Assembly: GCA_001898385.1 (NCBI GenBank)
Contig: MKTT01000087.1
Span: forward strand, 20,114-84,113
From: Planctomycetales bacterium 71-10
Lineage (GTDB): Bacteria; Planctomycetota; Planctomycetia; Isosphaerales; Isosphaeraceae
Length of the DNA: 64,000 nt
Direction: 5' to 3'
The position numbers and the translations under genes were made by a program. The notes beneath the pieces are model-generated. The model was not told the origin of the DNA and made no database searches. It was given only the letters and a program-made list of their open reading frames with translations. Positions 18,147-28,190 of this stretch are shown here, piece after piece (the stretch's first letter is position 1; the number at the start of each line of letters is the position of its first letter).

Positions 18147-19325
18147 TCAGGCGGCGGTGATCCACTTCTTGATGCGGCCGACTTCCTCGGCCCAGGACTG
18201 GCCCGTCTTGCGGGAGCGGTAGGCGTCGAAGAGGAGGTCGAGCGTCTGGCTGAGGTGCCGCAGGCCGTCGATGCGGGCGCACTTGGCCTCATAGGGCTCC
18301 AGGCGCTCCTCCGGCTTGGGGAGGGCCGCGCCGGAGACGGCGAGGCTCTCGGCCTGGATGGTCAGCTCGTACTGGGCCCCGTGGCGGACGAGGATCAGGC
18401 CGGCCTTGCGCGGGAGCTTGCCCGACTGGAGGGCGCGGAAGGCTTCCGGGAGGCGGGTCGGCGAGTCGTCGGTGAGGCTGTCGCGGCCGGTCTCGCCGCG
18501 GGGGCAGTCCAGCGTCAGGGTCTTGGCGACCATCACGGCGACGTCCGAGCCGTCGGCCAGCGGGATGGTGTCGCTCTCGTTCTGGAGCTGGTGCCAGAGC
18601 CAGACCAGGAACTCGTTGCCCAGGTGGTCCAGCATGTTCGGGGCCTTCTCGGCCCAGGCGACGGTGGAGAGCTGGTCGCCGCTGTCGCCGCCGTAGAGGT
18701 TGAGCGAGCCCTCGCCCAGCCTGGCGACGACGCGGTCGGACTCGGCGATCGACTCGTGCTCGCCGACGGCCAGCGACCCGGCCGTGATCGGCTCCAGCGG
18801 CCGGTCGAACGTCTCGCGGAACAGCGCCGTGGCACGCTCGACGACGGTCGAGCTGTTCGACCCGACGTAGAGGATCTCGTCGCGGGCGTCCCAGAGGATC
18901 GGGTAGTGGTTGCAGCGGCGGAAGCGGCCGTCGGCGGCCTCGCTCTCGGCGCGGGCCTTGGCGGCCTCCTTCGCCTCGGTCTTCTGGGCCTTGTTCGGCC
19001 GGCCGCTGGGGTTCATCGCGGCGCGGGCATCCAACTCGATCTGCGTGTAGGCCCGCAACAGGGAGCCGGGGATCTTGTCGGTGTCGACCCGGATGGCGGC
19101 GTGGAGCGCGTCGTTGATGAAGTTCTTCGCGAAGTCGAACGTGACGTCCAGGACGTGCCCGCCGCCGGCCCAGCCGGTGCTGACGCCGTCGACCGGATCC
19201 GCGGCGCTGTGCTTGCCGATCTTGTGATTTTCCAGCAGCGTCAGCGCCTCTTCCGAGAACGGCAGCGGCGACGGGCCGCCGACGCGGAAGCGGGTGAAGG
19301 TCATACGTCCGTTCAGGAAGCCCAT
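18147..19325 (-). CDS. RdgC-like recombination-associated protein
   Basis: A 392-residue protein whose start (MGFLNGRMTFTRFRVGG) and early region (STGWAGGGHVLDVTFDF, then INDALHAAIRVDTDKIP) resemble the RdgC family, a ring-shaped DNA-binding protein that modulates RecA. Later family-like parts include LTLLENHKIGKHS, FLVWLWHQLQ and ILYVGSNSSTVVERATALFRETF. The length is somewhat above the 300 or so residues of proteobacterial RdgC because of an Ala/Lys/Glu-rich helical insert near 115-130. The ATG at 19325 has a perfect AGGAGGAGG upstream. The assignment rests on N-terminal similarity and domain order, so it is moderate. Confidence 0.6.
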   Translation of the reverse strand: MGFLNGRMTFTRFRVGGPSPLPFSEEALTLLENHKIGKHSAADPVDGVSTGWAGGGHVLDVTFDFAKNFINDALHAAIRVDTDKIPGSLLRAYTQIELDARAAMNPSGRPNKAQKTEAKEAAKARAESEAADGRFRRCNHYPILWDARDEILYVGSNSSTVVERATALFRETFDRPLEPITAGSLAVGEHESIAESDRVVARLGEGSLNLYGGDSGDQLSTVAWAEKAPNMLDHLGNEFLVWLWHQLQNESDTIPLADGSDVAVMVAKTLTLDCPRGETGRDSLTDDSPTRLPEAFRALQSGKLPRKAGLILVRHGAQYELTIQAESLAVSGAALPKPEERLEPYEAKCARIDGLRHLSQTLDLLFDAYRSRKTGQSWAEEVGRIKKWITAA

Positions 19326-19489
19326 CCGTCGTCCTCCTCCTGGATTGTCCGTCCGGGCGGACCCGCCCGACCGCGAACCCGGATCGATCGCCGCCGGGTT
19401 CCCTAGTGATCGGACGCATGAGGAGGACGCTTCACCCCGGGGGGCCCGCCGCGGCCGTCGACCTTGACGGCGCGGCGTAGTCGGTCCCG

Positions 19490-19987
19490 TCAGGTGAGAT
19501 TGGTAAACTGGATAGGATATTTCGGCCCATTCTCCTTCAGGTGGGCCATGACCGCCTGGAGGTCGTCGATCTTCTTGGCCGTGATCCGGACCTTGTCGTC
19601 CATGATCTGGGCCTGCACCTTGATCTTCATCTGCTTGACGTCCTTGACGATCTGGCGCGCGTCGTCGGTGTCGATCCCGGAGTGGATCGTGACGACCTCG
19701 CGCACCGAGTCGTGCGACGCCTCCTCGATCTTGCCCCGGACCAGGGCGTTCACGGCCACCCCGCGCTTGGCCATCTTCTCCTTGAGCACCTGGATGACGG
19801 TCTCCAACTGGGCGTTGTGGTCGGCCGTGAACGTGAGCTTGTCGTCCTTCTTGTTGTACTCGATGGCCGCCTTGGTCCCCTTGAAGTCGTACCTCACGGC
19901 GCACTCGTGCTGGGCCTGGGTGACGGCGTTGTGCATCTCGACCTGGTTGATCTCGCTGACCACGTCGAACGAATGATTGTCGGCCAC
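19490..19987 (-). CDS. yajQ: YajQ family nucleotide-binding protein
   Basis: A 165-residue YajQ/UPF0234 protein. It begins SFDVVSEINQVEMHNAVTQA and contains the family marks RYDFKGTKAAIE, DKLTFTADH and the C-terminal PIQFTNLT. In other bacteria YajQ binds cyclic di-GMP and works with transcription regulators; RNA binding has also been proposed. The length equals the family norm. It stands alone, with 164 bp to the RdgC-like gene. Confidence 0.95.
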   Translation of the reverse strand: MADNHSFDVVSEINQVEMHNAVTQAQHECAVRYDFKGTKAAIEYNKKDDKLTFTADHNAQLETVIQVLKEKMAKRGVAVNALVRGKIEEASHDSVREVVTIHSGIDTDDARQIVKDVKQMKIKVQAQIMDDKVRITAKKIDDLQAVMAHLKENGPKYPIQFTNLT

Positions 19988-20086
19988 GGCGATCCGCTCC
20001 CTGATGTCGGTCGTGCTCCCCTCGCGCGCGAGGGGAAACCTTAACCGATACCAGCCGCCGTGGCCGTCGGCAAGATGAGCCGACGC

Positions 20087-21385
20087 TCAGACCATCCCCA
20101 GCACCGTCGCGCCGACCATCACCGCCATGCCCACCAGCAACGGCGGGGCGACGCGGGCGATCAGTCGCAGGCCCGACTCGTCGGTCAGGCGGGCGCACAT
20201 GACGACGACGGCGGCGGCGGGGCTCATCGTGCGGCCGAAGTGGGCGCCGAGCGAGGCCAGCGTGCCGATCCGGACCGGGTCCAGGCCGAGGACGTCGGCG
20301 GCGGGGACGAAGAATTCCATGATCGCCACGGCCGGCGCGATGCCGCTGCCGCCGATCACGCCCAGGCCCCAGGGGAGGATGGCCGACGCGAACGGCGCGA
20401 GCGCGGGGCGGTCGGCCAGCATCCTCACCGTCACCTGGATCAGGCCGCTCTTGCGGACACCCTCGGCGAAGGTCGAAGCCGCGACGATCAGGGAGATGAC
20501 GTGGGTGTACGCGAAGCCGGCCCCCTCGAAGAACTCGGGGGCCAGCCGCGACCCGCATCTCGGGACAGCCAGCCACGCCATCATCAGGCCCACGAGCATC
20601 GCCGCCAGGATCTTCGAAGGTCCCACGAACGCCGCCAGCGGCGACGCCGACCCGAGCGCCCCGTCCATGAACAGGATCGCCAGCGGCACGACGGGGATAG
20701 ACGCCTTGAACGGGTTGATGCGGGCCTCGCCGTCCTCGTCCTCGGCCGCCCGATTCGGTTCGACGGACTTCGATCGTCGCCAGGCCAGGAGCCAGAACGT
20801 CAGCAGGGCCGCGCCGCAGGCCAGGAAGTTCAGCGGGGCCTGGCGCGAGACGACCGTATGGCCGTCGAGCCCCGTCAGGTCCGAGAGCTTCCGCATCTCC
20901 ACCGCGCCGGGGTTGAACAGTTCGCCCCCCATCGAGGCCCCGAGGAGCAGCGTCGCGCCGGCGGTCGCGGCGTCGAGTCCCCCGGCCCGCAGCAGGGGGA
21001 TCAAGATCGGGCCGAGGACGGCCGCCGTCCCGGACTGGCTGACGATGGTCGTGTTGACCAGATAGCCCGCCGCCACCCCCCCCGGCACCAGCAACGCCGG
21101 GGCCGAGCGGAGCGGACGGAGCAGCAGCCGGACCATCTCGCGGTCGCAGCCGGTGACGCGCAGGACGAAGGCGAACCCCATCGCCGAGCCGATCGGCACG
21201 ATGGTCGCCGCGTTGGACATCTCGGCGACGACCTTCGCCAGCATCTCCGCCATCCCCGCCCCGCCGTCCGCCGCGAACAACGCCGCGGCCCCCAGCAGCA
21301 GCGTCAGCCGCACGTCGACCCGCATCGCGGTCAGGACGACGACCGCGACGAGATCCAGCACGGCCAGCCAGGCGAGGGACGTCAT
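20087..21385 (-). CDS. DcuC-like C4-dicarboxylate/anion carrier
   Basis: A 432-residue polytopic membrane protein with about 11-12 hydrophobic segments. DcuC-family features are visible: AMGFAFVLRVTGCDREMVRLLL, the half-site GYLVNTTIVSQSGTAAVLGP and the repeat-related GASMGGELFNPGAVE. In the second half IGGSGIAPAVAIMEF is the pseudo-symmetric partner. Such carriers exchange or export C4-dicarboxylates such as succinate. I chose the ATG at 21385, since translation from the longer frame adds 80 residues of non-membrane sequence overlapping the neighbouring toxin gene. The substrate is inferred from the family only. Confidence 0.7.
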   Translation of the reverse strand: MTSLAWLAVLDLVAVVVLTAMRVDVRLTLLLGAAALFAADGGAGMAEMLAKVVAEMSNAATIVPIGSAMGFAFVLRVTGCDREMVRLLLRPLRSAPALLVPGGVAAGYLVNTTIVSQSGTAAVLGPILIPLLRAGGLDAATAGATLLLGASMGGELFNPGAVEMRKLSDLTGLDGHTVVSRQAPLNFLACGAALLTFWLLAWRRSKSVEPNRAAEDEDGEARINPFKASIPVVPLAILFMDGALGSASPLAAFVGPSKILAAMLVGLMMAWLAVPRCGSRLAPEFFEGAGFAYTHVISLIVAASTFAEGVRKSGLIQVTVRMLADRPALAPFASAILPWGLGVIGGSGIAPAVAIMEFFVPAADVLGLDPVRIGTLASLGAHFGRTMSPAAAVVVMCARLTDESGLRLIARVAPPLLVGMAVMVGATVLGMV

Positions 21386-21551
21386 GGGGGGGCTCGATCG
21401 CACGACTCGGGGGATTTCGGAGCCCACGATCTTGCGGCGTCGTCGAGGCCAAAGCAAGGGGCCGCCCATTGAGGTCGGCTCGGCTTTGCGGCTCGCCGTC
21501 GACTCCCGATCGAGCCGATCGGTGATCGATCGGAAACTCGAAGCATCCTCT

Positions 21552-22073
21552 TCAAGCCGGCCCAGATTCGGGAGTCGGGTGCCGTCGTTCGGCGTCGCGC
21601 CTGAGCATGCCGCCCAGGATGGCATCGACCGCCGGACCTGTGCGGAAATTGGTCGTCGTCACCAGGCGGTCGAGCACGCCCGCGAGATCGGTGATGAATC
21701 CTCGATGGGCCGCTTCATCAAGGACGGCGAGCGTGCCGAGGACGATCAACCCACGGCGGCGAGCGTGCCTGGCCGCGTCGCGATCATCGATCAGGACGGC
21801 GTCGACTCTCAATTCCTCCGCGAGCGAGATCGCCTCGCGCTCGCCGAGGCCCAGCCCGGCGGCCTCGATCGTGGATGTCGGTGCCGCCGGCTCAAGCCAG
21901 GCCGGCCGTGCCGCGAGCCATCGGCGTACCGCTTCGGGAGTGCGAGGCGTGCCCAATTCGGCGAGCACGGCGGGAGGCACGGCCACCCGGGGGAAGAGAT
22001 CGTGCAGGGCGTCGATGCACCCCACCAGGATCAGGTAGCGCAGGGGCGAGGCGTCGCAGACGACCTGCATCAC
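21552..22073 (-). CDS. DUF3368-type PIN-like toxin
   Basis: A 173-residue PIN-fold protein, the probable ribonuclease toxin of a toxin-antitoxin pair. The first acidic residue is in VVCDASPLRYLI, followed by GLGLGEREAISLAEEL and the DUF3368 hallmark VLIDDRDAARHARRRGL, then GTLAVLDEAAHRG. Its ATG overlaps the stop of the upstream UPF0175 gene (ATGA type), which couples translation. About 40 C-terminal residues extend beyond the core. Confidence 0.85.
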   Translation of the reverse strand: MMQVVCDASPLRYLILVGCIDALHDLFPRVAVPPAVLAELGTPRTPEAVRRWLAARPAWLEPAAPTSTIEAAGLGLGEREAISLAEELRVDAVLIDDRDAARHARRRGLIVLGTLAVLDEAAHRGFITDLAGVLDRLVTTTNFRTGPAVDAILGGMLRRDAERRHPTPESGPA

Positions 22074-22321
22074 CGTCCTCGACGCAGGAAGTCCCGTTGC
22101 TCCTCAAACTCCTCGATCGACGTGTCGCCATCCACCCCATATCGCTTCAGGGTGCCGTCGGCCTCGTATGAGTCCATGCCGAGCGCAACGCCGAATTGAT
22201 GCTTTGTGATTTTACCTTCGCGATACAGCTCGACCAGCAGCGCCTCCTTGGCCATGGCCGCCAGGTCGCTCCCCGCGGCCTGGTCGGTGATCGCCCGGGG
22301 CAATTCGAAGCTGACCGTCAT
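22070..22321 (-). CDS. UPF0175-family antitoxin
   Basis: An 83-residue protein starting MTVSFELPRAITDQ. UPF0175 marks include AKEALLVELYREGKITKHQFGVAL, which forms a DNA-binding-like helix pair, and a C-terminal SIEEFEEQRDFL. UPF0175 proteins are the usual partners of DUF3368 toxins. I chose the ATG at 22321 because GGGAGGG precedes it; the longer frame from 22357 has no family sequence. It overlaps the toxin gene by 4 bp and probably autoregulates the pair. Confidence 0.85.
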   Translation of the reverse strand: MTVSFELPRAITDQAAGSDLAAMAKEALLVELYREGKITKHQFGVALGMDSYEADGTLKRYGVDGDTSIEEFEEQRDFLRRGR

Positions 22322-22370
22322 GTGCGACCCTCCCAGGACGTTCGCGTGCCCGCACAAGCCTCGTTCGATT

Positions 22371-23354
22371 CTACAGCCACCGCGACGCCAGCGCGTCGAA
22401 GAACGGGCCCAGGTCCACGTTGCCGCCGCTGAGGACGGCCCCGACGCGGCGGCCTTCGAGGCCGATGCGACGCTCCAGGAGCGGCGCGACGACGACGGCG
22501 CTGGAGGGCTCGACGACGATCTTGAGGCGTTCCCAGAGGAAGCGGAGGGCGTCGACGATCCCGGGCTCGCTCGCGGTATCGATCCGGTCGACGAGGCGGG
22601 AGACGACGGCGAAGGGGCGTTCGCCCAGGCTGGTCCGGAGGCCGTCGGCGATGGTGCGGGGGTCGCCGGAGGGCTCGATCTTGCCCGAGGCCAGCGAGCG
22701 CCGGGCGTCGTCGGCGCGCTCGGGCTCGACGCCGATCACGAGGGTCTGCGGCGAGCGGGCCTTGACCGCGACCGCCGTCCCCGAGATCAGCCCGCCCCCG
22801 CCCACCGGGACGACCACGGCGTCGAGCGAGCCGGCCTGGTTGAGCAGTTCCCAGGCGGCCGTGGCCTGGCCTGCGATGACGTTCCAGTTGTCGAACGGGT
22901 GGATTACGATCAGCCCCTTGCGGGCGACCTCGTCGGCGACGGCGGCCTCGCGGGCGGCGAGGGTCGGCTCGCAGAGGCGGATCGTCGCGCCGTAGGCGTT
23001 CATCGCCGACTGCTTGATCGCCGGCGCGGTGTGCGGGACCACCACCGTCACCGGCACGCCCAGCAGCGACCCCGCCAGCGCCAGCGCCTGGCCGTGGTTC
23101 CCGGACGAGTGGGTCACGACGCCCCGGCCCCGGGCCGCCTCGTCCAGTTGCAGCAGGGCGTTCATCGCCCCCCGGAACTTGAACGCCCCCACGCGCTGGA
23201 GGTTCTCGCACTTGAGGAAGACCGTCGACCCCGATCGCTCGTCCAGCGTCCGCGAGGTCATGACGGGCGTGACGTGGGCCCAGGGCTTCAGGCGCTCGAC
23301 GGCCTCGCGGACCTGGCGTTCGCCGATCGGGATCGCATTCGGATCAATACTCAT
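22371..23354 (-). CDS. PLP-dependent threonine/serine dehydratase (or serine racemase)
   Basis: A 327-residue fold-type II PLP enzyme. The PLP lysine is K59 (GAFKFRGA), the substrate loop is SSGNHGQA, and the phosphate cradle is the Gly-rich [11 protein letters not shown]. It has no C-terminal ACT-type regulatory domain, so it fits the catabolic threonine dehydratase or serine racemase group rather than full IlvA. The ATG at 23354 overlaps the thrS stop by 11 bp, so it is probably translated from the thrS transcript. This is a functional theme: both act on threonine. The alternative ATG 18 bp upstream adds MNPVRS. Confidence 0.88.
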   Translation of the reverse strand: MSIDPNAIPIGERQVREAVERLKPWAHVTPVMTSRTLDERSGSTVFLKCENLQRVGAFKFRGAMNALLQLDEAARGRGVVTHSSGNHGQALALAGSLLGVPVTVVVPHTAPAIKQSAMNAYGATIRLCEPTLAAREAAVADEVARKGLIVIHPFDNWNVIAGQATAAWELLNQAGSLDAVVVPVGGGGLISGTAVAVKARSPQTLVIGVEPERADDARRSLASGKIEPSGDPRTIADGLRTSLGERPFAVVSRLVDRIDTASEPGIVDALRFLWERLKIVVEPSSAVVVAPLLERRIGLEGRRVGAVLSGGNVDLGPFFDALASRWL

Positions 23355-25545
23355 GCTTCTCACCGGATTCATCCGTCGCGGCCGGCGGGGCGAGCGGGGC
23401 GGCCTGGTGGAAGGCGCGCTCGGCGTCCTCCTTCCGGACGCGGGCGATGGCGTCGGCGACGGTCATGACGCCGAGATCGCCGGCGTGGCGGTCGCGGTAG
23501 GCGACGCTGTCGGCCTCGGCCTCCTTGGCGCCGACGACGAACATCACCGGCACCTTCTGGAGCTGGGCGTCGCGGATCTTGGCGCCGATCTTCTCCGGCC
23601 GGTGGTCCATCGTGGCGCGGAGGCCGGCGTCGGCCAGCCGCTTCAGGACGGTCTCAGCGTAGTCGGCGGCCTTGTCGGAGATCGGCAGGACGCGGACCTG
23701 CTCGGGCGCCAGCCAGAGCGGGAAGGCCCCGGCGAAGTGCTCGATCAGGATCCCCATGAACCGCTCCATGCTCCCGAACGGGGCGCGGTGGATCATGACC
23801 GGCGTGTGCGGCTGGTTGTCGGCCCCGACGTACTCCAGGCCGAACCGCTGCGGCAGGACGTAGTCGAGCTGCACCGTCCCCAGTTGCCACTGGCGGCCGA
23901 TGCAGTCGCGGACGATGAAATCCGCCTTGGGGCCGTAGAAGGCCGCCTCGCCGGCCGCCTCCTCGTAGGGGAGCTTCATCTCGTCGAGCACGGAGCGGAT
24001 GTCGTCCTCGGCCCGCCGCCAGGTGTCGCCCTCGGCGCCCTGATACTTGGGATCCTCGGGATCGTGCTTGGAGAGGCGGAGCTTGTAGTCGGTCAGTCCC
24101 AGCGAATTCAGGACGAACTGGGTCAGCTCCATCGTCGAGCGGAACTCGTCGCGGACCTGCTCGTGGGTACAGAACAGGTGGGCGTCGTCCTGGGTGAAGC
24201 CGCGGACGCGGGTCATGCCCGACAGCTCGCCCGACTGCTCGTAGCGATAGACGGTGCCGAACTCGGCCAGGCGCAGCGGGAGGTCGCGGTAACTCCTCGG
24301 CTGGGCGGCGAAGATCTGGATGTGGTGCGGGCAGTTCATCGGCTTGAGGAGGTATTCCTCGAACTCGCAGGTCTGTTCGAGGTAGCCGATCCGCTCCGCG
24401 ACGCCCATCTCGAAGTACGGCCGGGTGTACTTCGTCTCCGACGACGGGTCGGGCAGGCGCTCGGGGATGCCGGCCTTGCCCAGCAGCACGCGCTGGGCGT
24501 CGTCGTCGAGGTTCCCGGCGATGAGGCCGTCGAGCAGCTCCTTGGCGGAGGCGTCGGCGGGCATCTTCAGGGTCGGGAACTGGGAGTCCTTGTAATAAGG
24601 ATAGTGGCCGCTGGTCTTGTAGAGGTCGACCTTGCCGATGTGCGGCGTGTAGACCGGCTGATACCCGCGCTTGGTCAGCTCGGCCTTGAGGAAGTTCTCC
24701 AGCTGGCCGCGGACGATCGCCCCCTTGGGCATCCACAGGATGAGCCCGGGGCCGACGAGCGGCGAGATGGTGAACAGCCCCAACTCCTTGCCCAGCCGGC
24801 GGTGGTCGCGCTTGCGGGCCTCCTCGACCTGGGCGATGTAGGCGTCCAGCTCCTTCTTGTCGAAGAAGGCGGTGCCGTAGAGCCGCTGGAGCATGGGGCG
24901 GTCGGTGCGGCCCTTCCAGTACGACCCGGCGATGGAGAGGAGCTTGAACGCCCCCACCTTCCCCGCGTGCGGGATGTGGGGCCCGCGGCAGAGGTCGACG
25001 AACTCGCCCTGGCGGTAGAAGCTGAGGACGCCGTACTTCGCCAGCTCCTCGTCGATGTGCTCCACCTTCAAGGTCTGCCCCAGGTCGCCGACGAACGCGC
25101 GGGCCTGGTCGACGGGGAGGGAGAACCGTTCGAAGGGCTCGGCCTCCTTGGTGATCCTGGCCATCTCGGCCTCGATCGCCGGGAAGTCGTCCTCGGAGAT
25201 GGAGCGGCCATCGACTTCCATATCGTAATAGAAGCCGTTGCCGGTGGTCGGCCCGAAGGCGAGCCGGACGCCGGGGAACAGCCGCATCACGGCGCGGGCC
25301 ATGATGTGGGCGGTGCTGTGTCGCAGGACGTCCAGGGCCTCGCGGTCGCGCGACGTCAGCAGCCGCAGCTCGGCCGGGCCGTCGCCGTTCTCGATCGGGC
25401 GATCCAGGTCGACGATCGTCCCGTCGACGACGGCGGCCACGGCGGCGTCCGCCAGCCGCTTGCCGATCCCGGCCGCGACGTCGCGGGCGCTGGTCCCCTC
25501 GGGATATTCCTTGACCGACCCGTCCGGCAGCTTGATCTGGAGCAT
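23344..25545 (-). CDS. thrS: Threonyl-tRNA synthetase
   Basis: A 733-residue class II synthetase that charges tRNA-Thr. It has an N-terminal TGS domain ([20 protein letters not shown]), then the editing domain with [16 protein letters not shown], and the catalytic core with the zinc cysteine in MNCPHH and motif 3 [14 protein letters not shown]. The C-terminal anticodon-binding domain begins near [12 protein letters not shown]. The end (residues about 700-733) is a short Pro/Ala/Glu-rich tail beyond the usual length. The ATG at 25545 starts the TGS domain. Its 3' end overlaps the dehydratase gene. Confidence 0.97.
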   Translation of the reverse strand: MLQIKLPDGSVKEYPEGTSARDVAAGIGKRLADAAVAAVVDGTIVDLDRPIENGDGPAELRLLTSRDREALDVLRHSTAHIMARAVMRLFPGVRLAFGPTTGNGFYYDMEVDGRSISEDDFPAIEAEMARITKEAEPFERFSLPVDQARAFVGDLGQTLKVEHIDEELAKYGVLSFYRQGEFVDLCRGPHIPHAGKVGAFKLLSIAGSYWKGRTDRPMLQRLYGTAFFDKKELDAYIAQVEEARKRDHRRLGKELGLFTISPLVGPGLILWMPKGAIVRGQLENFLKAELTKRGYQPVYTPHIGKVDLYKTSGHYPYYKDSQFPTLKMPADASAKELLDGLIAGNLDDDAQRVLLGKAGIPERLPDPSSETKYTRPYFEMGVAERIGYLEQTCEFEEYLLKPMNCPHHIQIFAAQPRSYRDLPLRLAEFGTVYRYEQSGELSGMTRVRGFTQDDAHLFCTHEQVRDEFRSTMELTQFVLNSLGLTDYKLRLSKHDPEDPKYQGAEGDTWRRAEDDIRSVLDEMKLPYEEAAGEAAFYGPKADFIVRDCIGRQWQLGTVQLDYVLPQRFGLEYVGADNQPHTPVMIHRAPFGSMERFMGILIEHFAGAFPLWLAPEQVRVLPISDKAADYAETVLKRLADAGLRATMDHRPEKIGAKIRDAQLQKVPVMFVVGAKEAEADSVAYRDRHAGDLGVMTVADAIARVRKEDAERAFHQAAPLAPPAATDESGEKHEY

Positions 25546-25769
25546 CTTCGGCCGCTTTCTCCGTCCCCCGGCGCAGTCCTTCGACCCCCGAGGCCGTCCT
25601 CCGCACCCGCTTCCAAGCTCACAAGCGTACCCGACCGCCGGCCGGATGCCAACGTCAAGGGGGGGCGGGGACGAGCCGAGCGTCGTCGGATGGATCGTTG
25701 CTTATTGACTGGAAGTCGCCTAAACTCCCAGGCTCGATCCCGCTCGAACCTCTCCGCGACCCGACTCCC

Positions 25770-27401
25770 ATGAAATCGACCCGCTCGCTCGCCATCCTCG
25801 CCGTGCTGACCTTCGCCGTGACCGAACGGGCCGCCACGGCCTCCGACGCCCCCTTGCGCGCGGGCGACCGGGTCGAAGCGACCCTCGCCGCGGGCGAGGT
25901 TCGGCCGTTCCCGCTGGAGGCCGCCCCCGGCGACTTCGTCCAGGGGAATCTTGAGAAGGGTCGCGGTCGGCTCGCCTTGATCGACGCGGCCGGCGGGCGC
26001 GAGCGGGTGCTCGTCGAGGAAGACGGCCGTCGGGAGTTCCTGTTCGTCTCGGGCGATCGCGGGCCGTACTCGCTGGAACTCCGGGCGGGCGAGGCCGGCC
26101 CGTTCGTCCTGAAGGTCGAGCGCATCGTCCCCCTCGCGGCGCAGGTGAAGCCGAAGGAAGTCCTGGAGAGCCCGCGGCTGCGGCGGCTCCAGGAGACCCT
26201 GGCGGCGGGCGGCGGGACCGACGAATTCTGGGGCGAGGTCGAACGCGGCCGGGGGCCGGTCATCGAGACGGAGGAGGTCGAGCCGCCGCTCGCCGACGGC
26301 CAGGCGCTCGTCACGTTCGTCTGGCGCGGGGCGAGGCGCGGCGTGCGGCTGTTCGGGGCGCCGTCGAACGACTTCGACGACCTCAAGCGGCTGGGCGATT
26401 CCGACGTCTGGTTCGGCTCGTACCGCGTGCCGAGGACGGCCCGGGTGACGTACAAGTATGCGCCCGACGTCCCCGAGCTGGACGCCTCGCCGATGGTCCG
26501 CCGCCGGGCGATCCTCGCCACCGCCCAGCGCGACCCGTTCAACCCCAAACATCTCCCCGAGGGGGAGCCCACCGACAAGTACGCGGGCGAGTCGCTCCTG
26601 GAACTCCCCGACGCCCCCCCCTGCCCCTGGCTGGATCGCAAGGACGGCGTCCCCACAGGCTCCGTGGAGCGGCTGCCGTTGGCGAGCACGATCCTGGGGA
26701 ACACGCGCGACGTCTGGGTCTACCGCCCCCACGGCTACACGCCCGGCGCGGACGGGAACGCTCTGCTCGTCCTGTTCGACGGCGAGCGATACATGGACGA
26801 GGTGCCGACGCCGCGGATCCTCGACAACCTGATCGCCGCCGGGGCCATCCCGCCGACGGCCGCGGTGCTGGTCGGCAACCCGACGAGCGAGAGCCGGTCG
26901 GCCGAACTGCCGCCGAACCCGAAGTTCGCGCGGTTCCTGGCCGAGGAGCTGACGCCCTGGGCCCGCGAGCGGGGCGTCCACGCGCCGGCGTCGGCGACGG
27001 TCGTCGCGGGGGCGAGCTACGGCGGGCTCGCCGCGGCCTACGCCGGGTTCGCGCACCCGGAGATTTTCGGCAAGGTGCTGAGCCAGTCCGGGTCGTTCTG
27101 GTGGGCCCCGGGCTCGTCCCCCGCGGCCGAGCCCGACGAGCCCGAATGGCTCGCGCGGCAGGTCGCGAAGGCCCCGGCGGTCCGGGTCGTCTTCCACTTC
27201 CAGGCCGGGACGTTCGAGGTCGGCCGAGGCGGCTCGGCCGGCATCCGGCAGACGTCGCAACACCTGCGCGACGTCCTGGAGGCCAAGGGCTGCATCGCGA
27301 GCTACGCCGACTTCGGCGGCGGCCACGGCTACGCCTACTGGCGCTACACCCTGGCCGACGGCCTCATCAAGCTCCTGGGCCGTCCCGTCCCGGCCCCGTG
27401 A
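25770..27401 (+). CDS. Secreted Fes/enterochelin-esterase-like hydrolase
   Basis: A 543-residue exported alpha/beta hydrolase. A signal peptide (MKSTRSLAILAVLTFAVT) and a beta domain of about 130 residues come first, then a Fes-type N-terminal sandwich (VTFVWRGARRGVRLFGA, VWFGSYRVPRTARVTYKY) and the esterase D-like catalytic domain (VWVYRPHGYTPG). The nucleophile serine is in GASYGG and the catalytic histidine in GGHGYAYWR. Fes enzymes cleave enterobactin-type ferric siderophores, but secreted homologues also act on other esters, so an iron role is not established. I chose the ATG at 25770 because the signal peptide follows it. Confidence 0.8.
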   Translation: MKSTRSLAILAVLTFAVTERAATASDAPLRAGDRVEATLAAGEVRPFPLEAAPGDFVQGNLEKGRGRLALIDAAGGRERVLVEEDGRREFLFVSGDRGPYSLELRAGEAGPFVLKVERIVPLAAQVKPKEVLESPRLRRLQETLAAGGGTDEFWGEVERGRGPVIETEEVEPPLADGQALVTFVWRGARRGVRLFGAPSNDFDDLKRLGDSDVWFGSYRVPRTARVTYKYAPDVPELDASPMVRRRAILATAQRDPFNPKHLPEGEPTDKYAGESLLELPDAPPCPWLDRKDGVPTGSVERLPLASTILGNTRDVWVYRPHGYTPGADGNALLVLFDGERYMDEVPTPRILDNLIAAGAIPPTAAVLVGNPTSESRSAELPPNPKFARFLAEELTPWARERGVHAPASATVVAGASYGGLAAAYAGFAHPEIFGKVLSQSGSFWWAPGSSPAAEPDEPEWLARQVAKAPAVRVVFHFQAGTFEVGRGGSAGIRQTSQHLRDVLEAKGCIASYADFGGGHGYAYWRYTLADGLIKLLGRPVPAP

Positions 27402-27410
27402 CCCGCGCCG

Positions 27411-27857
27411 TCAGTTCGCGAGGATCTCGTCGGGCGACTGGGCCCGTACGCCGGTGTAGGGGCGGAAATCCTGGACGTTGAACGTCAGGAGCCGGTCGAC
27501 GCCGTGGACCATCATCGCCGCCACGAGGCGGGCGTCGTGCGCCTTCTTGCCGACGACGCCGGCGGTCGCGACCAGATGCTCCCAGGTCGGATAGACGGCC
27601 GGCGTGTCGTCGAGGAGCGTGAACAGCTTCTTGCACAGCCTCAAGTCCGCCGCGGCCTCGACGACGGATTTGCCCAGGCCGTTCACCGCGACCGGACGAG
27701 TCGCGACGGCCCAGAACTCGAAAAGATTCTGCGGAACGATGAACAACTCCTCCGAATCGGAGCGTAATCTCGCGATCGCCAGGCGGGTCGTGTGGTGGGA
27801 CGGGGCCGTGAGGTCGATCAATCGGAGGAGGATGTTCGTGTCGACGAGGGTGCTCAT
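27411..27857 (-). CDS. PIN-domain VapC-like toxin
   Basis: A 148-residue PIN-domain ribonuclease-type protein. Acidic residues are in place: LVDTNILLR, NLFEFWAV, HDARLVAAMM and LLTFNVQDFRPY. The ATG at 27857 overlaps the stop of the small gene upstream (ATGA type), as in vapBC operons. The longer frame starting at 27953 adds 32 residues without family sequence. It converges with the Fes-like gene (9-bp gap). Confidence 0.85.
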   Translation of the reverse strand: MSTLVDTNILLRLIDLTAPSHHTTRLAIARLRSDSEELFIVPQNLFEFWAVATRPVAVNGLGKSVVEAAADLRLCKKLFTLLDDTPAVYPTWEHLVATAGVVGKKAHDARLVAAMMVHGVDRLLTFNVQDFRPYTGVRAQSPDEILAN

Positions 27858-28126
27858 TCCCCCCGTCCCTCGTAGATGGACTCCCGATCGTCGCGCACCC
27901 CGCCCACGCGGACCCCATTTGAGGCGATCCAGGCGTCCAGCCGCGCGATCCACTCCTCGGCCGTTTCTTCGACGGGTCTCGTCGGCGTCGTCGGATGTTG
28001 CACTCGCAAGCTCGCCACGATCGTCCGCAGCCCCTCGACCACCGGCGCAGGGAGGCCGGTGAGGTCGAGGATTTGAGGGGACTGGGCGTTCGGAGCATCG
28101 ATCCGGGTTTCGACTTCGGTGCTCAT
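27854..28126 (-). CDS. Putative antitoxin of the PIN toxin
   Basis: A 90-residue acidic protein, MSTEVETRIDAPNAQ onward, with no recognised DNA-binding family. A mid-section LPAPVVEGLRTIVASLR is followed by a helical acidic tail (EEWIARLDAWIAS, YEGRGE). Position and the 4-bp overlap with a PIN toxin gene make it the likely antitoxin. The start at 28126 has AAGGAGCAAG before it. The family is unknown. Confidence 0.6.
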   Translation of the reverse strand: MSTEVETRIDAPNAQSPQILDLTGLPAPVVEGLRTIVASLRVQHPTTPTRPVEETAEEWIARLDAWIASNGVRVGGVRDDRESIYEGRGE

Positions 28127-28190
28127 GGCTTGCTCCTTGTGTCGGCCGGGGTAAACCTCCATCGCTATTGTAGGGGCCGCCCCTCTACCG

